Source: Mageeibacillus sp. UBA4314
Lineage (GTDB): Bacteria > Bacillota > Clostridia > Saccharofermentanales > Saccharofermentanaceae
Assembly: GCA_002394605.1 (NCBI GenBank)
Contig: DGUI01000011.1
Span: 73,504-137,503 of the forward strand
Direction of reading: 5' to 3'
Length of the DNA stretch: 64,000 nt
Shown here in pieces: positions 6,973 to 14,664 of this stretch. Both the position numbers and the translations under genes were made by a program. Position 1 is the stretch's first letter. Every line of letters begins with the position of its first letter. The notes under the pieces were generated by a model. The model saw only the letters and a program-made list of their open reading frames with translations, was not told the DNA's origin and ran no database searches.

Positions 6973-8760
6973 TCAGACTTCGTGCCTAACCTTCTCACTG
7001 ATCTCCTTAAGCATTACCTCAGCGAGCTGATCAACACTCATGGAACCGAGCTTGCCGTCAAATCTCGAGCTTACGGCGCAAGTCTTGTCCGCAACTTCCT
7101 GATCGCCGATGACGGCGGTGTAGATGACCTTCTGCAGATTAGCTTCACGGATTTTTTTGCCTAGCTTCTCGGATCTGTCATCTACAGTTGCCTTGATACC
7201 ACGCTTCTTCAACGCATCGCAAACCTCAAAAGCATAATCGTAATGAGCATCAGAGATAGGAAGGATCCTTACCTGCTCGTCTGCCATCCAGAGAGGAAGC
7301 CATCCGGCATATTTCTCAATAAGGTATGCCAGTGTTCTCTCATAGCAGCCAAGGCTTGTTCTGTGAATGATATAAGGAGTCTTGCGTGAACCATCCTTGT
7401 CGATGTATTCCATACCGTACTTCTGTGCAAGGAGCATATCGATCTGGATAGTAACGAGAGTATCTTCCTTACCGAAAACGTTCTTATACTGGATGTCGAG
7501 CTTAGGACCATAGAAAGCTGCTTCATCGATACCGATATCGTATTTAACGCCAAGATCATCCAGGATCTTGCCCATTGCATCCTGAGCCACCTCCCACTGC
7601 TCTGCCGTTCCTTCGTACTTGTTCTTAGGATTTGCCGGATCCCACTGGGAGAACCTGAATGTACAATCATCAAGCAAACCTACAGTGCCAAGCATGTATT
7701 TCGCAAGGTCAAGACATTCCTTGAATTCTTCTTCAAGCTGGTCAGGTCTGATGATGTAATGACCCTCGGAGATAGTGAACTGACGGACTCTGATAAGGCC
7801 GTGCATCTCACCGGAATCCTCGTTACGGAAGAGTTTGGAAGTCTCTGTCAAACGCATGGGAAGATCACGGTATGATCTCTGTCTGTTGAGGAATACCTGG
7901 TACTGGAACGGACAAGTCATCGGGCGGAGAGCAAAGCACTCTTTGGTCTCGTCATCCTGATCAGCCTTGTCACCCATTACAAACATGCCGTCACGGTAGT
8001 GATCCCAGTGTCCCGATATCTTGTAGAGATCACGCTTAGCGAAATAAGGAGTCATTGTCAGCTGGCATCCTCTCTCCTGCTCAACGTCTTCTACCCAGCG
8101 CTGCAGAGTCTGGATAACCCTTGCACCCTTAGGGCAGATGATGGGAAGTCCCTGACCGATATAATCAACAGTCGTGAAATATTCCAGCTCACGGCCGAGC
8201 TTGTTGTGATCACGCTTCTTGGCCTCTTCAAGCCTGTCGAGGTGCTCCTTGAGCATTCCCTTATCAGGATAGCTTGTGCCGTAGATCCTGGTGAGCATCT
8301 TTCTGGATGAATCACCTCTCCAGTAAGCACCTGCAACAGAGATGAGTTTAAAAGCCTTGATAACGCCGGTGCTCTCTACATGAGGCCCTGCGCAAAGATC
8401 AGTGAAATCACCCTGCTTATAGAAAGAGATAACGGCGTCCTCGGGAAGGTCATTGATCAGCTCAACCTTGTAATCCTCGTTCTTCTCCTGCATGAACTTG
8501 ATGGCCTCAGCCCTCGGAAGTTCAAATCTCTCGAGAGGCAGGTTTTCCTTAACGATCTTCTTCATCTCATCTTCAATGAGCTTCAGATCATCATTTGTAA
8601 AACCGCCCTCCTTATCGAAATCATAATAGAATCCGTCATCGATCGCAGGTCCAATGGCAAGCTTTGTCTCAGGCCATAACCTCTTAACTGCCTGTGCAAG
8701 GATATGGGAAGTAGTATGTCTGTAGTTCTTCCTGTCCTGCTCGTTGTTAAAATCAAACAT
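6973..8760 (-). CDS. thrS: Threonyl-tRNA synthetase lacking the TGS domain
   Basis: ThrRS charges tRNA-Thr. The 595-residue protein starts at the ATG at 8760 (GGAGG site 9 nt upstream). The open frame upstream of it is the T-box leader. The usual N-terminal TGS domain is absent, since sequence begins directly at the editing domain (HTTSHILAQAVKRLWP, with CAGPHV near residue 150). The class II core follows with motif 2 ETSKLFRNEDSGEMHGLIRVRQF and motif 3 LGCYERTLAYLIE, then the anticodon-binding domain. Short TGS-less ThrRS enzymes are known. Expression is controlled by the T-box upstream and ends at the hairpin 6919-6948. Confidence 0.95.
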   Translation of the reverse strand: MFDFNNEQDRKNYRHTTSHILAQAVKRLWPETKLAIGPAIDDGFYYDFDKEGGFTNDDLKLIEDEMKKIVKENLPLERFELPRAEAIKFMQEKNEDYKVELINDLPEDAVISFYKQGDFTDLCAGPHVESTGVIKAFKLISVAGAYWRGDSSRKMLTRIYGTSYPDKGMLKEHLDRLEEAKKRDHNKLGRELEYFTTVDYIGQGLPIICPKGARVIQTLQRWVEDVEQERGCQLTMTPYFAKRDLYKISGHWDHYRDGMFVMGDKADQDDETKECFALRPMTCPFQYQVFLNRQRSYRDLPMRLTETSKLFRNEDSGEMHGLIRVRQFTISEGHYIIRPDQLEEEFKECLDLAKYMLGTVGLLDDCTFRFSQWDPANPKNKYEGTAEQWEVAQDAMGKILDDLGVKYDIGIDEAAFYGPKLDIQYKNVFGKEDTLVTIQIDMLLAQKYGMEYIDKDGSRKTPYIIHRTSLGCYERTLAYLIEKYAGWLPLWMADEQVRILPISDAHYDYAFEVCDALKKRGIKATVDDRSEKLGKKIREANLQKVIYTAVIGDQEVADKTCAVSSRFDGKLGSMSVDQLAEVMLKEISEKVRHEV

Positions 8761-8791
8761 CTTTATATCCTCCTTCAAAATTTTAAGCAAT

Positions 8792-9045
8792 AAAAAAACC
8801 ATGTTCCCAACACTTTGGGATGCATGGCTGCACGGTTCCACCCAAATTGCACGGCATAAGCCGTACCACTTAATTAGACTGTAACGGAGTCAACCGGCGC
8901 GGGTTACGGCAAGTGCCTTTACCCCTGCTGCTATCCAGGTTGTATATGAACGACAGTTCCGCGGGGCTTCCAGCCTGTGGCACCCGGTTCTCTGAGGACC
9001 TGCTACCGGTCATACGTGTCCTGAGTCAACGCATTTATTGTGAGT
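8792..9045 (-). promoter_or_regulatory. T-box riboswitch leader of thrS
   Basis: The minus-strand leader carries the conserved T-box core TGGGTGGAACCGTG (8831-8844), an AGAGAACCGG element of stem I, and a terminator whose stem is 8799-8827 followed by seven Ts (8792-8798). Uncharged tRNA-Thr would pair with the core and stabilise the antiterminator. A candidate specifier is an ACC triplet near the 3' side of stem I (about 8938-8940), a Thr codon, but I place this less firmly than the core. Boundaries are approximate. Confidence 0.88.
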
Positions 9046-9088
9046 AGTTTACTACATAAAAAGTGTAAGTCAAGAGTAACAACAAAGA

Positions 9089-10837
9089 TTATTTAAGCCT
9101 TCCGGGGTCATCTACGCCGGAGAAACTGTCGTACAGGATGATAAGATCATCACGCATCTGAAGGAAGATCAGTCCAAGATCCGGATCAAAGTGCTTGCCA
9201 AGCCCTTCCTTGATGATATCAAAAGCCTGATCGTAGCTCATCTGCTCCTTGTAATACCTCTTGCTCATGAGCGCATCGAAAACATCAGCCAGGGCCATGA
9301 TCCTTGCCTCAAAAGGTATCATCCTTCCCCTGAGACCGTCAGGATAGCCTGAGCCGTCATATTTCTCATGATGATAATGAGCAACATTGGATGCGATCCT
9401 TACGAACTCCTTATCATCAACGTCAGCAAGGACCTGCTGCACGATCTCAGCGCCGACTGCTGCGTGGCGCTGCATCTCTTTATACTCTTCGTCAGACAGT
9501 GCTGATGTCTTGCGTAGGATCCTGTCATCAACGGCGATCTTACCGAGGTCATGAAGAGGTGCGGCATTGATCACGTTACTCCAGTAAGTCTCCGGCCTGT
9601 TGAACTTACCGCTGGCCTTGATGGCATCGACGAACAACTGGACTGTTGCACTCGTTCTGTTGATGTGGCCACCCGTGGAGTTGTCACGGGATTCGATCAT
9701 GGACGCCATTCCCAGGATTACGGAACCTTGCAGGTTTTCTGCTCTCTTTGTCTGCCTCTCAGCTTCCTGCTTCAGCCTGACACCTGTATAGCTCAATTCG
9801 TTGATATAATTGATCTGTTCTGTCTCATCGATGACTTCGATGAGATAACCCATGATGACTTTCTTAAATCCGAATGTGATGGGAGTTAAGACACACTTGA
9901 TGTGGATATTGTATTCAAGATTGCTCTCATTGATTATGAAGTCCTTGGAATACAAGCTGTTAGGCTTGATCGTTGACGAGAGTTTCTTGACCCACCTTAA
10001 GATCTCGTTAAGAGTGAAACTGTTCGTGATGATCGCAGTATCGACCCTTGTATCGCCAAGATCAGGGAAAAGGCTGATGGCTGCTTTGTTGCAGGCAGCA
10101 AGATTAAACCTGCTGTCGAGCGTAAAGTATCCTCTCTTCTCCTTCTCAGACAGGTTCTTCTGCACATTGGACGTGACGTCGTACAGCTGGAACTGTCTTG
10201 CTGTAGCAACGAGCGCGATCTCACAAAGGAGATATGAGAACGATACTACACTATGATTGATCTTGAACAGAGATGATGCTGCATATGCAAACAGTGTGAT
10301 CAGGAAATACATCACGAAAGCGCTCATCGTCTTCCTTGACACAGTCTTCTTCTTGACGAGAACGTTTATGACAAAGAACACGCAGAGAGCTACTTCAACA
10401 AAAAGGACTCCCAATCTCACATAATAGCCTATGCCCGGCTCGTTATTGAGCTTCATGGGTGACATTGCATCATAGTATGAATACGAATAATAGAACCTGT
10501 ATTTATATGACAGCAATATGGTCACATAGACGCCGGCATTCAGGATAAAAAGGATGAGATTTAGCCATGTGGGGGTCTTATTGCCGGTAAAATCAGAAAT
10601 AATGAATACGAGTATCAAAGGCAGGAATATTCCGCCTATGTAAGCTATCGCATTGGCAAAAAGGCTACTCTGCAGGTCATCTGCAGCATCGAAGAAATAG
10701 TATCCTACATTGGTGACCGTTATGACAAATGAGGCAAGGATATATAAGGGGTTGATACCCTTACTGGCATTATGTATAAGATATACGGTGCAGATGGCGG
10801 ACAGGACCGCTACTGCAAGCAAGCTATAAGTATACAT
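9089..10837 (-). CDS. Membrane HD-GYP protein, putative c-di-GMP phosphodiesterase
   Basis: This is a 582-residue protein. The N-terminal 210 residues form about seven transmembrane helices, like the 7TM sensor region of some histidine kinases. A PAS-like segment follows (about 225-350), then a C-terminal HD-GYP domain. The domain motifs are GGHINRTSA, HDLGKIA, HHEKYDGSGYPDGLRG (HD-GYP signature) and ALADVFDAL. The family hydrolyses cyclic di-GMP, and all visible metal and GYP residues are present, so activity is expected. The ligand of the membrane sensor is unknown. It is divergent from birA and shares an 88-base promoter region containing a 14-bp palindrome. Confidence 0.9.
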   Translation of the reverse strand: MYTYSLLAVAVLSAICTVYLIHNASKGINPLYILASFVITVTNVGYYFFDAADDLQSSLFANAIAYIGGIFLPLILVFIISDFTGNKTPTWLNLILFILNAGVYVTILLSYKYRFYYSYSYYDAMSPMKLNNEPGIGYYVRLGVLFVEVALCVFFVINVLVKKKTVSRKTMSAFVMYFLITLFAYAASSLFKINHSVVSFSYLLCEIALVATARQFQLYDVTSNVQKNLSEKEKRGYFTLDSRFNLAACNKAAISLFPDLGDTRVDTAIITNSFTLNEILRWVKKLSSTIKPNSLYSKDFIINESNLEYNIHIKCVLTPITFGFKKVIMGYLIEVIDETEQINYINELSYTGVRLKQEAERQTKRAENLQGSVILGMASMIESRDNSTGGHINRTSATVQLFVDAIKASGKFNRPETYWSNVINAAPLHDLGKIAVDDRILRKTSALSDEEYKEMQRHAAVGAEIVQQVLADVDDKEFVRIASNVAHYHHEKYDGSGYPDGLRGRMIPFEARIMALADVFDALMSKRYYKEQMSYDQAFDIIKEGLGKHFDPDLGLIFLQMRDDLIILYDSFSGVDDPGRLK

Positions 10838-10873
10838 ATTAACCTCGCATTGTTATCTGATTTAATTTTACCA

Positions 10874-10896
10874 TTTTCGCGCGAAAAACATATAAT
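10874..10896. promoter_or_regulatory. Perfect palindrome next to the birA -10 box
   Basis: TTTTCGCGCGAAAA (10874-10887) is a perfect 14-bp palindrome 3 bases before TATAAT (10891-10896) in the birA / HD-GYP divergent region. It occupies the place of the spacer and -35 region for birA, where a repressor would block transcription. The binding protein is unknown; BirA itself (which has an HTH domain) is one possibility, although this is not the classic BirA operator. Confidence 0.45.
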
Positions 10897-10925
10897 AATA
10901 TAAAAAGTTTTCATTCGGGGGCATT

Positions 10926-11909
10926 ATGACAAAAGATGATGTGCTGGCAATACTGATCAACTCGGACGGCTATATTTCGGGCGAGACCATAAGCAGCAGG
11001 ATAGGTGTCACAAGAGCAGCCGTGAACGGAGCCGTCAAGGCACTGAAGACCGACGGATGCATCATTACCTCCGTAACTAACAGGGGCTATAAGCTCGAAT
11101 CCTGCCCTGACAAGCTGTTTGCAGGCGAAGTCTATTCATATCTGGATGAACAGCGCAGGTCCTCCATAATCTGCGTTGCAAGTACTGATTCCACCAACAA
11201 TATGCTCAAGGAAATGCTCAAAGACAGCCCGGTGTCCGGAACATGCATCATCGCAAACGAACAGACAGGCGGTCGCGGCAGGATGGGCAGGACTTTCATC
11301 TCCCCTCCTGATACCGGCATCTATATGTCGATGATCCTCAGGCCCGAAGGATCATTTACCGACATGAGCGAGATAACAGCCTGGACTGCAGTTGCCGTTC
11401 ACAATGCGATCCTTAGCGCTTACGGCATCAATACTGACATCAAGTGGGTCAACGACTTGTTCCTGGGCGGCAAAAAGACAACCGGCATCCTGACAGAGCT
11501 CTCGATCGAGGGCGAGATCGGTGTCGTCAGCAATGTGATCGTGGGCATCGGGATCAATGTAAACCAGTCCCGTGACAGTTTCCCGGAGGAACTGCGTGAC
11601 ATTGCAACATCTCTGTCTGCCGGTTCAGGCACAGCAAAGCTTAACCGCGCCAGACTTGCCGCAGAAGTTATAAAAGAACTCGACAGGATGATGACATTAT
11701 GGCCGCAAGGCAAGGAGCAATACCTTGAGACATACAGGAATTGCTGCCTTACCATTGGCAAAGACGTCGATGTCATCAACTATTCCACCGGTGTATCGAG
11801 ACCGGGCAGAGCACTTGATGTCAACCCTGACTTCTCACTGAAGGTCATATTCGAAGACGGCCATACAGAAGATGTCAGGAGCGGAGAAGTCAGTGTCAGA
11901 CGCAGATAA
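10926..11909 (+). CDS. birA: Biotin-protein ligase / biotin repressor BirA
   Basis: BirA attaches biotin to carboxylase and decarboxylase carrier proteins and can repress biotin genes. The 327-residue protein has an N-terminal winged helix-turn-helix (about 1-62, ISGETISSRIGVTRAAVNGAV). The catalytic domain follows, with ANEQTGGRGRMGRTF (about 112-126, the GRGRxG biotinyl-AMP loop) and IKWVNDLFLGGKKTTGILTE (catalytic KWPND-like motif with Val in place of Pro). A C-terminal SH3-like domain follows. The N-terminal HTH makes it the bifunctional type. The 3' end overlaps the convergent comEA-like gene by 14 bases. Confidence 0.93.
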   Translation: MTKDDVLAILINSDGYISGETISSRIGVTRAAVNGAVKALKTDGCIITSVTNRGYKLESCPDKLFAGEVYSYLDEQRRSSIICVASTDSTNNMLKEMLKDSPVSGTCIIANEQTGGRGRMGRTFISPPDTGIYMSMILRPEGSFTDMSEITAWTAVAVHNAILSAYGINTDIKWVNDLFLGGKKTTGILTELSIEGEIGVVSNVIVGIGINVNQSRDSFPEELRDIATSLSAGSGTAKLNRARLAAEVIKELDRMMTLWPQGKEQYLETYRNCCLTIGKDVDVINYSTGVSRPGRALDVNPDFSLKVIFEDGHTEDVRSGEVSVRRR

Positions 11910-12540
11910 GGTCCTTGATCCTGTTGAACTTGCTCTCACCTATTCCGGACACATTCCTTATGTCTTCGATCTTGCCGAACCTGTGATCAGCCCTGTAACT
12001 GATGATCGACTTTGCAAGACTCTCACCGATCCCCGGAAGCGTCATAAGACCGGCCTGATCTGCCGTGTTGATGTTGACAAGTCCGTTGTTCACCTCAGAA
12101 CTCAAGTTGCCCTGATCGTTGGATGGTTTTCTTAAGATACAGCTGTCGCCTTCATCGAGATTATCCTCGTTCGGAATGAACAGAGACATATTGTCATTGA
12201 TCCTGTATACAAGATCCAGATGATCAAGAGCTGCTCCTTCAGTAAATCCGCCGGCAAGTTCTGCAACGTCATTAAGGATGATCCCCGGACTGACATTATA
12301 TATCCCCGGGTTATTCACTTCCCCGCAGATGTAGACACTGATCTGTCCGGCTGCCGTTGCTGATGCCGCAGAAGATGCCACTGACGTAGCCGCAGTCTGC
12401 TGTTCCTGACCGGTGATCATTATGCCGCTGTGGTTGTTCTTTATGACAAACTTATACACGACCCCTGCTGCAACAATAAGTACAAAAGCCAGTATGTATT
12501 TAAGTGATGTAGCGGGGTGTTTTTGTGACCCCCGGTTCAT
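11896..12540 (-). CDS. ComEA-like DNA-binding protein (SLBB + helix-hairpin-helix)
   Basis: This 214-residue protein has one N-terminal membrane anchor (YILAFVLIVAAGVVYKFVI, about 14-32), an SLBB domain (SVYICGEVNNPGIYNV, about 73-130) and a C-terminal double helix-hairpin-helix domain (VNINTADQAGLMTLPGIGES, then VSGIGESKFNRI). This is the layout of ComEA, which binds extracellular DNA for uptake in competent bacteria. No other competence gene is seen in the window, so a role in transformation is inferred from family only. It lies 2 bases after the XRE repressor gene and may share its transcript. Confidence 0.85.
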   Translation of the reverse strand: MNRGSQKHPATSLKYILAFVLIVAAGVVYKFVIKNNHSGIMITGQEQQTAATSVASSAASATAAGQISVYICGEVNNPGIYNVSPGIILNDVAELAGGFTEGAALDHLDLVYRINDNMSLFIPNEDNLDEGDSCILRKPSNDQGNLSSEVNNGLVNINTADQAGLMTLPGIGESLAKSIISYRADHRFGKIEDIRNVSGIGESKFNRIKDLICV

Positions 12541-12542
12541 GA

Positions 12543-12815
12543 TCAGCTCCTGTCGACGAACTTGATCTCGATGTCTTTGCCGAGAGCCGCTGCAAGCTTG
12601 ATCATTATTCCAATCGACAGATTGAACTTGCCGTTCTCGATCCTGGCGATATTAGCCCTCTCGACATTTGCCATCTTAGACAGCTGTGTCTGCGACAGTT
12701 CCTTCTCCTTGCGGAGCTCTCTTAAGTTTGCTCCGAACATGACTCTTCCAGTGTGCTGTACATCCTCGATAAGGATATTGGCGCCGTTAATGTCTGTAAT
12801 GTAATCCTGCTTCAT
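12543..12815 (-). CDS. XRE-family transcriptional regulator
   Basis: This 90-residue protein is mostly one Cro/C1-type helix-turn-helix (about residues 29-83: LRELRKEKELSQTQLSKMA, then VERANIARIENG). A short N-terminal extension resembles antitoxin-like XRE proteins, but no toxin partner is adjacent. The ribosome site is AAGGAG, 6 nt from the ATG. Its promoter carries an inverted repeat GTGTCC-TATT-GGACAC over the transcription start, which suggests that it represses itself. The comEA-like gene follows at 2 bases and could be under the same control. Confidence 0.85.
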   Translation of the reverse strand: MKQDYITDINGANILIEDVQHTGRVMFGANLRELRKEKELSQTQLSKMANVERANIARIENGKFNLSIGIMIKLAAALGKDIEIKFVDRS

Positions 12816-12831
12816 ATGCGCTCCTTAATCC

Positions 12832-12853
12832 GTGTCCTATTGGACACATTATA
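12832..12853 (-). promoter_or_regulatory. -10 box plus operator-like inverted repeat of the XRE gene
   Basis: On the minus strand TATAAT (12853-12848) is followed directly by GTGTCC, four bases, and GGACAC (12847-12832). The inverted repeat sits at the expected transcription start, 17 bases upstream of the start codon. This is a typical site for autorepression by a small dimeric HTH protein. No clear -35 box was found. Confidence 0.6.
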
Positions 12854-12888
12854 TTACGGCGAAAGAGAGGATTCAACACTAAAAATGC

Positions 12889-14586
12889 TTATTTTCCTAA
12901 CATAGATTTAAGGTCTTCAATAAATCCCTTGTAATCATCAGGAAGTTCAAGATCAGGCTTGTCATCAATGGCCATACCCAAGGAAGATGTGTTATCTAAC
13001 ACTTTTTGCATCTTATCAGGGATACTCAAAGCACGTTCAATGCAGTATTCAGCACTGTTATAATCATTATTCTGCAGATACAAGGCAATCGATATCCTGA
13101 GCATTTCCAGGTAATCAACATATTCATCTTTGCTATACTTACTGTAACCGATCGCTTTTTCCTTGTAATCGATCATTCGCTTTATATCGCCTTCAGCAAA
13201 AGCAATCCTGGCTTTCGCGTTATTGGCAAGAGAAGCATTTGCATTACGGGCCAGAATGCTGTCTGCGATCTTTTCCAGTGAAGCATCATCAAGATCAGTT
13301 GTAAGAAGTTTGTTCTGAATCTCTGTATAACCCGGATGCATAGATAAGGCACTTTTGTAATTGCCACAGTAACCAAGAAACGAAGAAATACCAAAATACA
13401 AAGAACCTAAGCACAACACTGCAGAAACTATAGATACTGCATACCTTAAGATATGTGAATATGACTTTATCTCTTTCTCCTGCTTGCACATCAACGATAT
13501 CGCAGCAAGCGTAAAAGCCAGGAATTGCATATCAAGATCAAAGACCATATGCAAAGCAATAAAGATCAACATTACTCTGATCTTTTTATCAGCTTTGATT
13601 AGAGCTCTGATAAATGAGGCAATGACTGCTATTCCGGGAATCAATCCAATATCTAGGAATACCTGCAGAAGATCATTATGAACATGGATAACACTGTAGA
13701 CTCCTGTCTGAAATGCCCCCTGTGTATAGTAATAACCGTAGTAACCCAGTCCAAAAGGATTCTTAAGAATAACCGGCAAAGCATCACAATAATATAGAAG
13801 TCTTCCCTTCAGAGTGCTGTTTTCAGTGATCGAAGTGAAGATCCTGGTAACTGAACCGTTATTGCCGATGATCAAATAAAGGATTGCTAAGGATATCAAA
13901 ACAGCGCCCATTGAAGCAAGGATTATTATCTTTACCTTCCGTTCTTTTACCGTAAAGACAATATAGAATGCATAGAACACTGCAAGTACTATAACAGCTC
14001 TGCTTCCGGATAGAACGATTCCGGCCGTCAGTATGGTCATCATTATCCATTCTCTGATCATAAGCTTATCAGATGACAAAACGATCATGATACCTACTAG
14101 CAGGAACATCGCATAAACATTGGGATATTCAAAGAATCCGCCAAATCTTCCTCTGACGAAGATATGTCCCTTCATGCTTTCGAAAAAGGCCAAAGGAATG
14201 CTTATCAAAGTCATAACAGCGCCGGAATAAGGAAGAAATCTAAGAAGCTGTAACGGTCTTATCTCCCCTGTCTGATCTATAGCAAGAACAAATAGAGGCA
14301 ACGGAAGAAACTTCACAAATCCCAGCAGAGCCATGCCACTGTCTACCGCCCAGAAGTAACTTAGCAAGTAGAATAGAGGGATCAATAGTGCCATGATCAA
14401 AACAGTTTTCGATCTGATAACCAAAACGCGCCTGGTGACCAGTGCAACAACGATCATAACAACGAGGAACGACGAAACAATAGCAGACTGCCACTCATAA
14501 AAGACGCCGGTAATAAAGGGTATTACCGCTATAAACAGCTGCAAGATCCTGACATAGATATCCGTTGTTCTATTAGTGAAAACCAT
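12889..14586 (-). CDS. O-antigen ligase/polymerase-family membrane protein
   Basis: This polytopic protein of about 565 residues has around 11 membrane helices in the first 400 residues. A soluble C-terminal region follows with TPR-like helices (ILARNANASLANNAKARIAF). The periplasmic-type loop before the late helices, with GLGYYGYYYTQGAFQ and HVHNDLLQVFLDIGLIPG, matches the Wzy_C/O-antigen ligase family (HND-x-L signature). In Gram-positive bacteria such proteins polymerise or transfer surface polysaccharide. It is not inside a glycan cluster here. An upstream ATG at 14628 lies inside the preceding gene's terminator, so the ATG at 14586 is preferred. It has no clear ribosome site but lies 6 nt after TGCTATAAT. 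Confidence 0.75.
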   Translation of the reverse strand: MVFTNRTTDIYVRILQLFIAVIPFITGVFYEWQSAIVSSFLVVMIVVALVTRRVLVIRSKTVLIMALLIPLFYLLSYFWAVDSGMALLGFVKFLPLPLFVLAIDQTGEIRPLQLLRFLPYSGAVMTLISIPLAFFESMKGHIFVRGRFGGFFEYPNVYAMFLLVGIMIVLSSDKLMIREWIMMTILTAGIVLSGSRAVIVLAVFYAFYIVFTVKERKVKIIILASMGAVLISLAILYLIIGNNGSVTRIFTSITENSTLKGRLLYYCDALPVILKNPFGLGYYGYYYTQGAFQTGVYSVIHVHNDLLQVFLDIGLIPGIAVIASFIRALIKADKKIRVMLIFIALHMVFDLDMQFLAFTLAAISLMCKQEKEIKSYSHILRYAVSIVSAVLCLGSLYFGISSFLGYCGNYKSALSMHPGYTEIQNKLLTTDLDDASLEKIADSILARNANASLANNAKARIAFAEGDIKRMIDYKEKAIGYSKYSKDEYVDYLEMLRISIALYLQNNDYNSAEYCIERALSIPDKMQKVLDNTSSLGMAIDDKPDLELPDDYKGFIEDLKSMLGK

Positions 14587-14619
14587 AACGAGATTATAGC
14601 ATAGGTGAAAGCCATAAAT

Positions 14620-14647
14620 AACGGCCATCCCTCAAGGGACGGCCGTT
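14620..14647 (-). terminator. Terminator of the LRR surface protein gene
   Basis: AACGGCC (14620-14626) pairs with GGCCGTT (14641-14647), with CCCTCAAGGG extending the stem inside. A T-rich TTATTTAT follows on the minus strand. It is 17 bases past the stop codon. Confidence 0.8.
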
Positions 14648-14664
14648 GCATTTCTTTTCAAGCA

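Noticed and set aside
8761..8841. N-terminal extension of thrS
   Set aside because: The extension lies in the T-box terminator; the ATG at 8760 has a GGAGG site.
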